Shown: positions 46,871-56,311, counted from the stretch's first letter. The stretch is DNA of 64,000 bases from an uncultured Cetobacterium sp. (GCA_949293295.1 CASFCG010000024.1:1-64000); one strand, 5' to 3'. Program-made: numbers and translations. The notes: generated by a model from the letters alone, not told the origin.

Positions 46871-46946
46871 TGGTGGAAACAACTGGACTTGAACCAGTGA
46901 CCCCCTGCTTGTAAGGCAGGTGCTCTCCCAACTGAGCTATGCTTCC
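46871..46946 (-). tRNA. tRNA-Val (anticodon TAC)
   Basis: 76 nt including encoded CCA. The acceptor GGAAGCA pairs with TGTTTCC, the D arm is GCTCAGTTGGGAGAGC, the anticodon loop CTTACAA holds TAC, and the T arm is CTGGTTCAAGTCCAG. It is the upstream tRNA of a two-gene unit with tRNA-Asp. Confidence 0.96.
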
Positions 46947-46960
46947 TCACCACGAAAATT

Positions 46961-46989
46961 AGTGTATCATAATTTTATTTTTTTTGCAA
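46961..46989 (-). promoter_or_regulatory. Promoter of the tRNA-Val/tRNA-Asp unit
   Basis: TTGCAA (46984-46989), 17-nt spacer, TACACT (46961-46966) on the minus strand, ~15 nt before tRNA-Val. Confidence 0.65.
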
Positions 46990-47290
46990 CTATTTTTTTA
47001 TTAGTTATTTATAAAAATAAATAGATTACTCTTTAAATCTAATAAAGTTAATAATTTTTATTAATTAAAGTTGAAATATAATTATTTCTTTCGTTAATAT
47101 CTCCTTTTTTATTTTCTCAGTGTATATCTTTTAAAGTTATTTCATGACCTAATATAACAAAATTATCAAGATAAACAATGAAAATGAGGTTGAAAATTTA
47201 CTTGATAGATAGTTAATTAGTGAAAAATTTTGTATAACATTTTTATTATAGAGATATTTATTTTATTTTTGCAGTTGTGAAATATAAATC

Positions 47291-47319
47291 TTGCATTTTA
47301 ACTACTTTGACATTAGAAT
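47291..47319 (+). promoter_or_regulatory. Promoter of the XseA-like gene
   Basis: TTGCAT (47291-47296), 17-nt spacer, TAGAAT (47314-47319) on the plus strand, 28 nt before the ATG at 47348. The rest of 46990-47290 is AT-rich with nothing recognised. Confidence 0.55.
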
Positions 47320-47347
47320 GATATTAAAAATGTAGGGAGGGAGATTT

Positions 47348-48421
47348 ATGGAAGAGATTAGTATAAGTGAGATTAAGAACAGATGTGAGAGATATATCAG
47401 TAATCAAAAAATCATTGTTTCTGGTTTTTGTGATTATGGCAATTTAGGACGTAAAAGTAAAAACATCAGATATTATCAATATGTACAACTTATCTCTTTT
47501 GACGGAGATGAAAAGATAAGTGTCTTAGATGATGATAAGTCGCTTTTAGATGGTGTTTTTTATAAATTAGAAGTTGCGGTTTATTTTAAAAAACATTCAA
47601 ATGAAATAGCTTTAAAGAAAATAAAAATTCTTGAGGAGGATAAAAATAATTTAATTTATAATCATGAACACTTTTCTGTATTGAAAAATAGATTGAAAAA
47701 GGGAACAATAAATATTAATGAGTACTTAAGTCTATTATTTGAAAATAATAAAATAATAAAGATAGGGATGGTAACACCAAAAGAATCTGTTGCAATAAAT
47801 GATATTATGAATTCCTTATCCAACAGTAATAATAACTTGAAGATTGAGATATTAAAAGAACATATTATCACTATTGAAAATTTTTTGTCTTCTACTCGAT
47901 TTGATGAAGCTAAAATTGATTTTTGGTTGATAACAAGAGGAGGAGGGGATTTATCTTTATTCAATTCTTACAATATGATAAAAAAAATATCTGAGTTAAA
48001 AAAACCTGTAGTAACAGCTTTAGGTCATTCTACAGATTATACATTAACTGATTTTATGGCTGATAGAGTCTTTTCAACACCGACTTCTATTGCAGAATAC
48101 TTGAATAGTTTTTTTAGAAAAGAAGAGAGTAGGAATGAAGAAATGAAAAAATTAGAACAAAAACTTTTCGAACAAAGTAAAAAAATGAGAACATTAATGA
48201 TACAGATGAATGACCAAGAGAAAGAGTTAGAAAAATATAAAACAGAGGAGAATCATTTAAATAAAATAATAAGAATATTAAACACAGAATCCTCAATTAA
48301 GAATAATTCTATATCTCCAAGTATAAAAAAATTTATATATATTGTCATTGTCTTGAATATTGTCAGTATTATTATCAACATTGTAAACGTTTTTTCTAAA
48401 ATAGGGTTAATTAACAAATAA
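47348..48421 (+). CDS. Membrane-anchored protein with exonuclease VII large-subunit (XseA)-like core
   Basis: 357 aa, ATG after GGGAGGGAG. Residues 1-95 resemble an OB-fold (VSGFCDYGNLGRKSKNIRYY); 135-250 carry the XseA catalytic core: MVTPKESVAINDIM, TRGGGDLSLFN (197-200 GGG), GHSTDYTLTDFMADRVF (His227, Asp230) and TPTSIAEYL. A coiled coil follows (255-310), then a single membrane helix (328-348) instead of the long XseA C-terminal helices and XseB-binding tail. Canonical XseA is soluble and ~400-450 aa. Its AT-richness and position beside tRNA genes suggest acquisition by transfer. A nuclease role in defence or DNA uptake is possible, but unproven. Confidence 0.72.
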   Translation: MEEISISEIKNRCERYISNQKIIVSGFCDYGNLGRKSKNIRYYQYVQLISFDGDEKISVLDDDKSLLDGVFYKLEVAVYFKKHSNEIALKKIKILEEDKNNLIYNHEHFSVLKNRLKKGTININEYLSLLFENNKIIKIGMVTPKESVAINDIMNSLSNSNNNLKIEILKEHIITIENFLSSTRFDEAKIDFWLITRGGGDLSLFNSYNMIKKISELKKPVVTALGHSTDYTLTDFMADRVFSTPTSIAEYLNSFFRKEESRNEEMKKLEQKLFEQSKKMRTLMIQMNDQEKELEKYKTEENHLNKIIRILNTESSIKNNSISPSIKKFIYIVIVLNIVSIIINIVNVFSKIGLINK

Positions 48422-48534
48422 TTTTTATTTTAGATTTTTAGTATAAACCAAATTTTAAAATAATTGTATTTAATACGAGCTATTCACTGTTTATAGAAGT
48501 GAATCTAGGTTAAATTTGAAAGTCAACTTTGATA

Positions 48535-49872
48535 TTATATGGATTTTTTTAATTTTTTCAATCTATTTTGAGCAAGTATAAACAGTATTATTCCAGAAAG
48601 GGTATCCGATATAGGAAAAGCATACCAAACGCCAGTTTCTTTAAATAAATAACCCAATAAATACAAAAGAGGAATATTAAGAACTAAAATTCTAATAATA
48701 AAGAAATAAGTTGCAATTTTATTCTCTTTTATGGATTGAAAAAGATTGTTAGAAGCCAGAAATACAGCTGTAAATGGCATTAAAAAAAGATTTTGCTTCA
48801 TAGCATGAGAAGTAAATTTTATGAGTTCAAAATCATTTTTTACAAAGCAGGATACTATCTCATCTGTAAAAAGAAACATTCCTAACACAGACAATGTAGA
48901 TAGTGAAAAAACAATTGAAAGTTGAAGATTAAAACTGTCATAAACTCTTTTAAAGTTTTTAGCTCCAAAGTTATATGAGATGATGGCAGCTGTTCCAAGA
49001 TTAAATCCTTGTAGACTGTTGTTCATAACAGCTCTGCAGATTGAAATAATTCCGATAGCGGCTGTCGCAATATCTCCTCCATATATACCTGCCTGTCTAT
49101 TTGTAATAGTGATTACAGAGGCTTGAAGTAGTTGATTGAAAAATCTAGGACTTCCAATTTTCATAATCTCTTTTAAAATATCAACTTTAAAAGTAAGAGA
49201 TTCTCTTGAAAAAGATAGAATCTCAGATTTAAGAAAATAGATGATAATAAGAAATGCAGAGAAAGCTGTTGCAATCAATGTAGCTAATCCAGCTCCAGCA
49301 ATACCATAGTTCCACTTCATAATGAATAGATAATCCAAAATAACGTTTAAAATAGCTGTTAAAATATTAATAAATGTTGAAAAAAAGAGATTTCCCATTC
49401 CTCTGATAGTGGAACTTTGACCCAAAATTAGTTGAAATAATCCCATTGGAATTAGGAATTTAGTGTATTCTAAAGCAGGAGCAAAATTTGATGAAGTAGC
49501 ACCAAAGAGTTTTAGAAGTGGAATATTAAAGAGATATAGGAAACCAGTCAAAAAAAGTCCAATTAAGAACAACCAAAAGAAGCCGGTTGTTAAAAATATT
49601 CCAGCCTCATTTTTTCTATTCTCTCCGAGTTTAATACCAACAAGGATTGAAATACCAGAAAAAAGAAATGTAAAACTATTTATAAGCATAGTGTAAGGGA
49701 AAACAATTGCAATAGCAGACATTCCATCTCTTCCAGCAACTTGCCCGATAAAAAGTCGGTCAGTTAGAACGCAAATCATACCGATAATTGAAGCAAGAGA
49801 TGAAGGAAGACTAAATTTTAAAATTGTTGTTAAAACGCTTCCTTTTTCAAATTTAAAACTTAGTGTTTCCAT
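48535..49872 (-). CDS. MATE family multidrug/cation antiporter
   Basis: 445 aa with twelve predicted membrane segments. FSLPSSLASIIGMICVLTDR in TM1 and FIGQVAGRDGMSAIAIVFPY are typical of the DinF/NorM-like MATE families. The two halves are repeats (IMKIGSPRFFNQLLQASVIT opens the second). The substrate is unknown. GGGAGGG lies before the ATG. It follows the hemolysin III gene on the same strand after 15 nt. Confidence 0.92.
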   Translation of the reverse strand: METLSFKFEKGSVLTTILKFSLPSSLASIIGMICVLTDRLFIGQVAGRDGMSAIAIVFPYTMLINSFTFLFSGISILVGIKLGENRKNEAGIFLTTGFFWLFLIGLFLTGFLYLFNIPLLKLFGATSSNFAPALEYTKFLIPMGLFQLILGQSSTIRGMGNLFFSTFINILTAILNVILDYLFIMKWNYGIAGAGLATLIATAFSAFLIIIYFLKSEILSFSRESLTFKVDILKEIMKIGSPRFFNQLLQASVITITNRQAGIYGGDIATAAIGIISICRAVMNNSLQGFNLGTAAIISYNFGAKNFKRVYDSFNLQLSIVFSLSTLSVLGMFLFTDEIVSCFVKNDFELIKFTSHAMKQNLFLMPFTAVFLASNNLFQSIKENKIATYFFIIRILVLNIPLLYLLGYLFKETGVWYAFPISDTLSGIILFILAQNRLKKLKKSI

Positions 49873-49887
49873 ATCTTCCCTCCCAAA

Positions 49888-50514
49888 CTAAACTAAATAA
49901 TAAACAGAAAAATAATTAAAAATACTCCCAGATAAAACGAAGAGATGCCAAATCCCATGTGAAAATTTTAGTTTTTTCATTAAATAAAAGATTGTTCCAA
50001 CAGAATAACTTATTCCACTAAAGATTAAAAGTTTTAAAGAAAAATTAGGAATTAAAACAACTAAATCTTTATAAACAAGTATAATCATCCATCCCATGAA
50101 AAGGTAGATTAAAGTAGATAGAACTTTAAATCTACCTGCATAAAATATTTTGAAAAAAATTCCCAGTAGTGTCATTCCCCATTGAACAAAAAAGAAAATC
50201 CATTTTGTATTACCTTCAAAAACTCCAAGAAGATAAGGAGTGTATGAACCAGCAATTAAAATATATATAGCTGAGTGGTCTAGGATTTTAAAAATTTTTT
50301 TTACTTTAGGATTAAATACAATATGGTAGGTTCCAGACATAGTATAAAGTAAAATCAACGATATTGTAAAAATAATTGAACCGACAAAATAACCAGTGTT
50401 TTCAGTTCGATAGGAATGAACAAGCAAAGCTCCATTTCCAATTAGTGCTAAAATAACTCCTAAATAGTGAGTCATAGAGTTAATCCACTCTTCTAATTTT
50501 ATAATAGACCGCAT
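49888..50514 (-). CDS. Hemolysin III / PAQR family membrane protein
   Basis: I start at ATG 50514 (208 aa), because AGGAGG lies 6 nt upstream; an in-frame start at 50562 would lie inside the deaminase gene. Seven membrane segments with the PAQR metal-site residues are visible: EEWINSMTHYLGVILALIG, then MSGTYHIVFNP, LDHSAIYILIAGSYTP and the C-terminal FSHGIWHLFVLSGS. It resembles the YqfA/Hly-III family; the function in bacteria is poorly defined. Confidence 0.9.
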   Translation of the reverse strand: MRSIIKLEEWINSMTHYLGVILALIGNGALLVHSYRTENTGYFVGSIIFTISLILLYTMSGTYHIVFNPKVKKIFKILDHSAIYILIAGSYTPYLLGVFEGNTKWIFFFVQWGMTLLGIFFKIFYAGRFKVLSTLIYLFMGWMIILVYKDLVVLIPNFSLKLLIFSGISYSVGTIFYLMKKLKFSHGIWHLFVLSGSIFNYFSVYYLV

Positions 50515-50524
50515 AAAAACCTCC

Positions 50525-51019
50525 TTATCTATTTTTTGTGAAATCAAGAATAATTTTATCAAATTTTGGAATAAGTTGTCTAATTTTTACATTTGCTGAT
50601 TGAAGTAATTTTTTAGAGGCTATTGTTGATTCATTTTCATGATATTTATCTGATAGGTAGACTATCTCTCTTATTCCACTTTGGATTATACTTTTAGCAC
50701 ATTCATTACATGGAAAGAGGTCAACATATATAGTGCATCCATGTAAAGATTTCGTACTATTTAGGATTGCGTTTAGTTCAGCATGACAAACATAAGCATA
50801 TTTACTATTCAAAAAATCTCCATCTCTATTCCAAGGAAACTCATCATCGGAGCAACCATTAGGAAATCCATTATATCCGACGCCAACTATTTTTTTATCT
50901 TGGTTAACTATACAAGCTCCCACTTGTGTACCTGGGTCCTTACTTCTTTTTGATGAAAGAACCGCAATTCCCATAAAATACTCATCCCAATCAATAAAAT
51001 CAATTCGTTTATTCATCAT
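50525..51019 (-). CDS. dCMP deaminase (ComEB family)
   Basis: 164 aa, zinc-dependent cytidylate deaminase. Zinc ligands and the catalytic Glu are in CHAELNAIL (~78-86) and PCNECAKSI (~103-111). RSKDPGTQVGACIVN near the start is typical. It feeds dUMP for thymidylate synthesis. It overlaps the aroC stop by 4 nt. Confidence 0.92.
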   Translation of the reverse strand: MMNKRIDFIDWDEYFMGIAVLSSKRSKDPGTQVGACIVNQDKKIVGVGYNGFPNGCSDDEFPWNRDGDFLNSKYAYVCHAELNAILNSTKSLHGCTIYVDLFPCNECAKSIIQSGIREIVYLSDKYHENESTIASKKLLQSANVKIRQLIPKFDKIILDFTKNR

Positions 51020-52029
51020 TCTCCTCCATTAAAATTAAAAATTATATTTTGTAAATAAAGGTCAGCAAGAGCGATAGCTGTTGCACATTCAATGATAACT
51101 GGAACTCTTAAAATAAAAGCAGTGTCATGTCGTCCATCTATTTTTAAGTCTTCAATTTTATCTGTATCAAAGTTAAAAGTATGTTGTTTTTTTAAAATAC
51201 TAGAAGTTGGTTTTACTGCTACTTTAAAAAATATCTCATTTCCATTGGAGATTCCACCATTAATTCCACCACTGTTATTGGTTCTGGTAACACCTTTAGA
51301 GTTTATTATACAATCATTAAATTGACTTCCTAAGAGTTTTGTTCCTTCGAATCCTGCTCCAAATTCAATTCCTTTGATACCTGGAATAGAAAAAATTATT
51401 GATGATATACAGGACTCTATTGAATTGAAAAAAGGTTCACCGATACCAACAGGAAAGTTTTTTATCTTTGTTGTAATTATTCCACCTAGCGAATCTCCTT
51501 TTTGCTTTATTTCAAGAATATAAGAATCCAATCTTTTTTCAAAGTCTTGTTTATTTAAATCGCCAATTCTATCAATTTCAGAGGTAATAGAAACAGAGGA
51601 CAGAATTTTTTTTGCTATAACTCCAGCGGCTATTAGACCAAGAGTAACTCTTCCTGAAAAATGTCCTCCTCCTCTGATATCATTATAGCCTTTATATTTT
51701 ATGGTAGCTGTAAAATCTGCATGTCCCGGTCTTGGATGGATTTTAAAGCTTGAATACATTTTTGAATCAATATTTTTGTTTTCAAAGAATATATTGACTG
51801 GAGCTCCAGTTGTAAAATTATTGTAAATTCCAGATAAAAATATTGGTGTGTCTGTTTCAACTCTAGGAGTAGTTCCGAATTGATTTGGTTTTCTCTTAGA
51901 AAGGTCATCAAAAAAATCTTGAATAGATATTGAAATACCTGCGGGAATTCCATCAATTATTACACCAACGCCCTTTCCATGAGACTCTCCATAGATTTGG
52001 ACTCTGAAACATCTACCATATGTATTCAT
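51016..52029 (-). CDS. aroC: Chorismate synthase
   Basis: 337 aa, FMN-dependent last step of the shikimate pathway. Signatures are RCFRVQIYGESHGKGVGVII with the active His, RPGHADFTATIKYKGYNDIR, GGGHFSGRVTLG, and the C-terminal DGRHDTAFILRVPVIIECAT. It is a little shorter than typical (~360). It is the first gene of a run with the deaminase, hemolysin III and MATE genes. Confidence 0.96.
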   Translation of the reverse strand: MNTYGRCFRVQIYGESHGKGVGVIIDGIPAGISISIQDFFDDLSKRKPNQFGTTPRVETDTPIFLSGIYNNFTTGAPVNIFFENKNIDSKMYSSFKIHPRPGHADFTATIKYKGYNDIRGGGHFSGRVTLGLIAAGVIAKKILSSVSITSEIDRIGDLNKQDFEKRLDSYILEIKQKGDSLGGIITTKIKNFPVGIGEPFFNSIESCISSIIFSIPGIKGIEFGAGFEGTKLLGSQFNDCIINSKGVTRTNNSGGINGGISNGNEIFFKVAVKPTSSILKKQHTFNFDTDKIEDLKIDGRHDTAFILRVPVIIECATAIALADLYLQNIIFNFNGGE

Positions 52030-52067
52030 AAAAAAACCTCCAGAATTTTATAATCACTATTTTCATG

Positions 52068-52076
52068 ATTATATCA
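52068..52076 (-). promoter_or_regulatory. Extended -10 promoter upstream of aroC
   Basis: On the minus strand TGATATAAT (TGnTATAAT form) lies ~40 nt before the aroC ATG. TTTAAA at the -35 position is weak. Confidence 0.55.
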
Positions 52077-52139
52077 CAAAAAATATTTTTTTTAAATGAT
52101 ATTAGATTTAAAAACTAAATATTTTGATTATAAAAATAA

Positions 52140-52168
52140 TTGACAGATAAAATTTTATGTGATAATAT
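52140..52168 (+). promoter_or_regulatory. Promoter of the DUF2325 gene
   Basis: TTGACA (52140-52145), 17-nt spacer, TAATAT (52163-52168) on the plus strand. Its presence shows that translation starts downstream at 52197, not at 52140. Confidence 0.8.
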
Positions 52169-52196
52169 AACAAAAAAGATAAAGGGGAGGCTGTTT

Positions 52197-52475
52197 ATGA
52201 TAGCAATAGTAGGTGGGTTAAAAAGAGGAGAGAGGGAATATATGGAACTTTTAAAATCATATAACTTAAAAGGAAAAGTATATAACACTCATTGTCCAAA
52301 TTTTTGTAAAAAGATTAAAAATTGTGAAATGTGTATAATTTTTACTAATCTAGTGAGTCATAATCTGTTAAATAGTTGTAATAAAGTTTGCAAAAATCAA
52401 AATATACCAATCATTCACTTAACAAATAATAGTATATCAAAATTAAAAGAGAATTTAGATAGGATATATGGTTAA
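52197..52475 (+). CDS. DUF2325 domain protein
   Basis: 92 aa from ATG 52197, after GGGGAGG. MIAIVGGLKRGEREYMELLK and CIIFTNLVSHNLLNSCNKVC follow the DUF2325 pattern (VGG near the start, hydrophobic strand, then VSHN and a Lys/Cys helix, ending in a short strand and helix). It is Cys-rich (six). The function of the family is unknown; proteins of this type are often encoded near redox or metal genes. Confidence 0.7.
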   Translation: MIAIVGGLKRGEREYMELLKSYNLKGKVYNTHCPNFCKKIKNCEMCIIFTNLVSHNLLNSCNKVCKNQNIPIIHLTNNSISKLKENLDRIYG

Positions 52476-52547
52476 TATGTTAAAAGTTTAAACAATTTTA
52501 TTCCTAAAAAGGAATACAAAATAGTTTTTTATGTTACAATCATGACA

Positions 52548-52715
52548 ATGTCCATTTAGGATATACTTCAAATAGACACAAAAAAAAGAGCGAAAAAAAT
52601 TTTTTTGGAATACATAAAGAACATTTTTCGCTCATAATTCATACAAACAGAATGCTTATTTTTTTAGATGGCTAGTTTTTAGTTAGTCTATTTAGGGTAT
52701 ACCCTAAATAGACAC
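52548..52715. repeat. 168-bp MITE/REPIN-like element, copy B
   Basis: Outer 32-nt palindromes at 52548-52579 and 52684-52715 have the same half-site (GTGTCTATTTAGGGTA) as copy A. The right one is nearly perfect. Inside, GAGCGAAAAA (52588-52597) pairs with TTTTTCGCTC (52624-52633). The length is identical to copy A, 168 bp, while the interior has diverged. Confidence 0.75.
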
Positions 52716-52876
52716 TTTTCACTCCGATTCTCAGTATTTTTAGGGAGTTGAAGTAAAAGACTTCCGTAAAAGTTCTGAAGATTTGAGACTTATACGAAAA
52801 TATGGACTTATACGGAGAGATAAATTGATTTTGCCCCTATGTATCCTAATTAAATACATACTTAAACCTATTTAAG

Positions 52877-52908
52877 AGCTATGCTGTTAATTTTTTAGCA
52901 GCGTAGCT
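52877..52908. other. Stable hairpin in the spacer upstream of dnaG
   Basis: AGCTATGCTG (52877-52886) pairs with CAGCGTAGCT (52899-52908) with one G-T/A-C type mismatch, and a 12-nt AT-rich loop. It is not followed by a T-run. The surrounding 52720-53098 contains short direct repeats (ACTTATACG twice near 52790) but no ORF. It may be part of an unannotated RNA. Confidence 0.35.
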
Positions 52909-53098
52909 AGAAAAGTAGATTTGATAGATTAAGGTATAGAAAATGAATAAGTTTTAAAGTAATAAACATACGAAAATAATCAAAATCTATTCAATTGTAA
53001 TTAATCAGGGGTAAATAATTAGGTATTTTGGCTTTCAATGGGAACGTGGGGATATAATGTGATTTTAAGAAGATAGAGAAATGAAGAGGAAAGAGAGC

Positions 53099-53121
53099 AA
53101 AAGCGGTTTAGAACCGCTTTT
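53099..53121 (+). terminator. Intrinsic terminator without an assigned gene
   Basis: AAAAGCGGTT pairs with AACCGCTTTT around a 3-nt loop. The stem is strong and ends in T. The nearest plus-strand gene upstream ends 600 nt away, so it may end a small RNA; a TATAAT lies at 53052-53057. Confidence 0.6.
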
Positions 53122-53168
53122 AATATTTTATAAGCAGATCTGATAGAGGATATAATAAATTTTTAACG

Positions 53169-53197
53169 TTGCATATATTTTTATTTTATTATATAAT
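53169..53197 (+). promoter_or_regulatory. dnaG-rpoD promoter
   Basis: TTGCAT (53169-53174), 17-nt spacer, TATAAT (53192-53197) on the plus strand, ~45 nt before dnaG. Confidence 0.75.
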
Positions 53198-53242
53198 ATC
53201 AAATTATAAAATGATTTTAATGATTTATAGGAGAAGAAGTGA

Positions 53243-55033
53243 ATGAGATATAAATCAGAAGATATTGATTTATTGTTAAGTGAATTATCAATAGAGAAAG
53301 TTGTGGGGGAGTTTATTACTTTAAAAAGAGCAGGAGCTAACTATAAGGGGCTTTGTCCTTTTCATCAGGATAATTCTCCCTCTTTTGTTGTGAGCCCAAG
53401 TAAAAATATTTGTAAATGTTTTGTCTGTGGAGCTGGTGGAAATCCAATAACTTTCTATTCAGAGTATAAAAAGATTAGTTTCGGTGAAGCTGTAGAAGAA
53501 TTGGCATCTAAGTATGGTATTTCAATAGGAAAGGTTTTGTCTCACCGAAAAAATGAGGAAAATAATGTTTTTTATGAGATAATGGAGGAGGCTCATAAAT
53601 TTTATAAGGAAGAGATATTTAAATATGGTGCTTTTGAAGCTTTAGAATATCTTTCAAAAAGAAAGATAGACTCCAAACTTATCACTGATAATCAGATTGG
53701 TTATGCGCCAAACGATTGGTCGTCCTTATATGATTATCTGATTTTAAAGGGTTTTTCTAAAGAAAATATATTGAAATTAGGGCTTGCTAAAGAAAGTGAA
53801 AATGGTGTATACGATAGTTTTAGAAATAGAGTTATTTTTCCAATATATTCGATTTCAAATAAAGTTATAGGATTTGGAGGAAGAACATTAGAGGATAGAA
53901 AAGATATTCCGAAATATATAAATTCATCAGAAAATCCTATTTTTACAAAAGGAAAGAATCTATACGGATTCACTGATAGAGGAGCGAATATTAGAAAAAA
54001 GAATTATTCCATTCTTATGGAAGGATATATGGATGTTTTATCTGCTCATTCTTACGGGTTTGATGTGGCTTTGGCTCCGTTAGGAACGGCGTTAACAGAG
54101 GCACAAGCTACTCTTTTAAAAAATTATACAAACAACGTTATAATTGCTTTTGATATGGATGAAGCAGGGCAGAGAGCGACTGAACGTGCTATTATGATGT
54201 TAAAAAAGGCAGGTTTTAATATTAGAGTTCTGCAATTTAAAGATGCAAAAGACCCAGATGAATATTTAAAAAAATATGGAAAAGAAGCATTTCTAAAGGT
54301 TGTTAAGGAATCTTTAGAAGCATTTGAATTTCTTTATAACAGATATTCAGCAGAATATGAGTTAGATAACTATATGTCAAAACAAAATTTTATAAATAGA
54401 TTTAAAGAGTTTTTTCATTGTGTTGAGGCGGAATTAGAAAAAACGTTGTATATCGAGAAGCTTTCAAAAACTTTAGAGATTGATGTAACGATTTTGAGTG
54501 ATATTCTTATAAAAAATAATAAGAAAATTTATCATAATTATGAGTCTAATAAAGTAAAGAGCAATGAGAATGAGTCCAGAAATTTTGAAGTTGAAAGAGC
54601 AACTTTAGCGTTGGTACTGACCGAACCAGATTATTATGTTTTTTTTAGAGAGAAAAATTTTAAAACAAAACTTATAAGAAAGGTTTTCTATTTTATGAGT
54701 CAATTTGAAAATATAAGTTCCTTAGCTAGAGATGAATTTTTAAAGTTGATTTTGGGACAAAAGATATTGGAGGAGGATGAAGAGAAGCAGTTGATTGGTA
54801 TCTATTCAGCTTCTATAACTGATTTTATAAATAAGTTGATATTACAAAAGGAGTTACAAAATATCTTTGAATCTTGGTTTAGATTGGAATTAAAGGAAGA
54901 GATGAAGCATCGAAAGAGTTTTATGCAACACATAGAGTTAAAAAAAATAGAAGACCAACTAAAATATATTGAGAACTTTGAAGATTTAGATAGATTATAT
55001 AAAAATTTTGTAAAGATGTCTTTGATGAATTAA
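53243..55033 (+). CDS. dnaG: DNA primase
   Basis: 596 aa. The CHC2 zinc site is CPFHQDNSPSFVVSP with CKCFVCGAGG (~38-65). The catalytic TOPRIM core shows ILMEGYMDVLSAHSYG, APLGTALTEAQA and IIAFDMDEAGQRATERA. The C-terminal helicase-binding part (from ~450) is present. It makes RNA primers. It heads the dnaG-rpoD pair, a conserved neighbourhood. Confidence 0.97.
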   Translation: MRYKSEDIDLLLSELSIEKVVGEFITLKRAGANYKGLCPFHQDNSPSFVVSPSKNICKCFVCGAGGNPITFYSEYKKISFGEAVEELASKYGISIGKVLSHRKNEENNVFYEIMEEAHKFYKEEIFKYGAFEALEYLSKRKIDSKLITDNQIGYAPNDWSSLYDYLILKGFSKENILKLGLAKESENGVYDSFRNRVIFPIYSISNKVIGFGGRTLEDRKDIPKYINSSENPIFTKGKNLYGFTDRGANIRKKNYSILMEGYMDVLSAHSYGFDVALAPLGTALTEAQATLLKNYTNNVIIAFDMDEAGQRATERAIMMLKKAGFNIRVLQFKDAKDPDEYLKKYGKEAFLKVVKESLEAFEFLYNRYSAEYELDNYMSKQNFINRFKEFFHCVEAELEKTLYIEKLSKTLEIDVTILSDILIKNNKKIYHNYESNKVKSNENESRNFEVERATLALVLTEPDYYVFFREKNFKTKLIRKVFYFMSQFENISSLARDEFLKLILGQKILEEDEEKQLIGIYSASITDFINKLILQKELQNIFESWFRLELKEEMKHRKSFMQHIELKKIEDQLKYIENFEDLDRLYKNFVKMSLMN

Positions 55034-55061
55034 GAATAAAGTTTGAGGAGGCTTCAAAATA

Positions 55062-56264
55062 ATGAAGGAGTTTATTAAAAATGAGAAAGTGATGACTTTG
55101 CTGAGGCAGGCAATGGAAGATAAAGTTGTTACATATGAGGAGATTAATGAGAAATTAGCTTCTGATTTTCCACCTGAAAAAGTGGATTTTTTGATAAGTG
55201 GAATGATAGAACAAGGGATAGAGATTCTTACAAGACAAGAACTAAATAAGAGAAAAAGAGATGAGAAAAAAGGGATTGTAAAAAAAGCATCATCGGATTA
55301 TGAAGAGGAGGATGAGGAAGAGGACGAAATAGCAATTGATTATAATGTTGAGTTTGACTTTAATCCAGATGATGTAGAAGAGATAAGTGAAGAGGAATTA
55401 ATAAACGAGAATTTTTTTAATATAACTGGAGACATGGAGGTTGACGAACCTATAAAAATGTATTTGAGAGAGATAGGTCAAATTCCTCTTCTTACTCATG
55501 AGCAGGAGTTAGAGTACGCGAAAGCGACTTTTGAAGGGGATGAGTTCGCTCAACAACAACTGATTGAAGCTAACTTGAGATTAGTTGTAAGTATTGCGAA
55601 AAAGCATACAAATAGAGGATTAAAGCTACTTGACTTAATACAAGAGGGAAATATCGGTTTGATGAAAGCTGTGGAAAAGTTCGAGTATACAAAGGGATAT
55701 AAATTTTCAACATATGCGACATGGTGGATAAGACAAGCTATCACGAGGGCAATAGCAGACCAAGGAAGAACAATACGGATACCTGTACATATGATAGAGA
55801 CTATAAATAAGATAAAAAAAGAAGCAAGAATATATCTTCAAGAGACTGGAAAAGATGCTACACCTGAGATTCTAGCGGAGAGACTAAATATGGAAGTTGA
55901 AAAGATTAAGAGTATTCAGGAGATGAATCAAGACCCAATATCTTTAGAAACTCCAGTGGGAAATGAAGAGGATAGTGAACTAGGTGATTTTGTTGAAGAT
56001 AATAAGATGTTAAATCCATATGAGTTGACTAATAGAACATTGTTGAAAGAGCAATTAAGTGAGGTTTTAAAAACTTTGAGTAGTAGAGAGGAACAGGTTT
56101 TAAAGTTCAGGTATGGGTTGGATGATGGAACGCCTAAAACGTTGGAAGAAGTAGGAAAAATATTTAAAGTTACACGTGAAAGAATAAGACAGATTGAAGT
56201 AAAGGCGTTGAGAAAATTACGTCATCCAAGTAGAAGAAAAAAATTAGAGGATTTTAAATCATAA
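55062..56264 (+). CDS. rpoD: Housekeeping sigma factor (sigma-70/RpoD/SigA)
   Basis: 400 aa with short region 1.1 and a Glu/Asp-rich stretch (~75-110). Regions 1.2-2.4 contain [40 protein letters not shown], and [20 protein letters not shown]; region 3 contains [15 protein letters not shown]. Region 4 contains [20 protein letters not shown]. It recognises the TTGACA/TATAAT promoters seen throughout this window. Confidence 0.97.
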   Translation: MKEFIKNEKVMTLLRQAMEDKVVTYEEINEKLASDFPPEKVDFLISGMIEQGIEILTRQELNKRKRDEKKGIVKKASSDYEEEDEEEDEIAIDYNVEFDFNPDDVEEISEEELINENFFNITGDMEVDEPIKMYLREIGQIPLLTHEQELEYAKATFEGDEFAQQQLIEANLRLVVSIAKKHTNRGLKLLDLIQEGNIGLMKAVEKFEYTKGYKFSTYATWWIRQAITRAIADQGRTIRIPVHMIETINKIKKEARIYLQETGKDATPEILAERLNMEVEKIKSIQEMNQDPISLETPVGNEEDSELGDFVEDNKMLNPYELTNRTLLKEQLSEVLKTLSSREEQVLKFRYGLDDGTPKTLEEVGKIFKVTRERIRQIEVKALRKLRHPSRRKKLEDFKS

Positions 56265-56267
56265 AAT

Positions 56268-56293
56268 AGGGAGCACACTCTGCTCCCTGTTTT
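56268..56293 (+). terminator. Terminator after rpoD
   Basis: AGGGAGCA pairs with TGCTCCCT around a 5-nt loop, then GTTTTG. It is likely to reduce read-through into the following gene. Confidence 0.75.
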
Positions 56294-56311
56294 GTCAGGA
56301 GAGATTAAATA

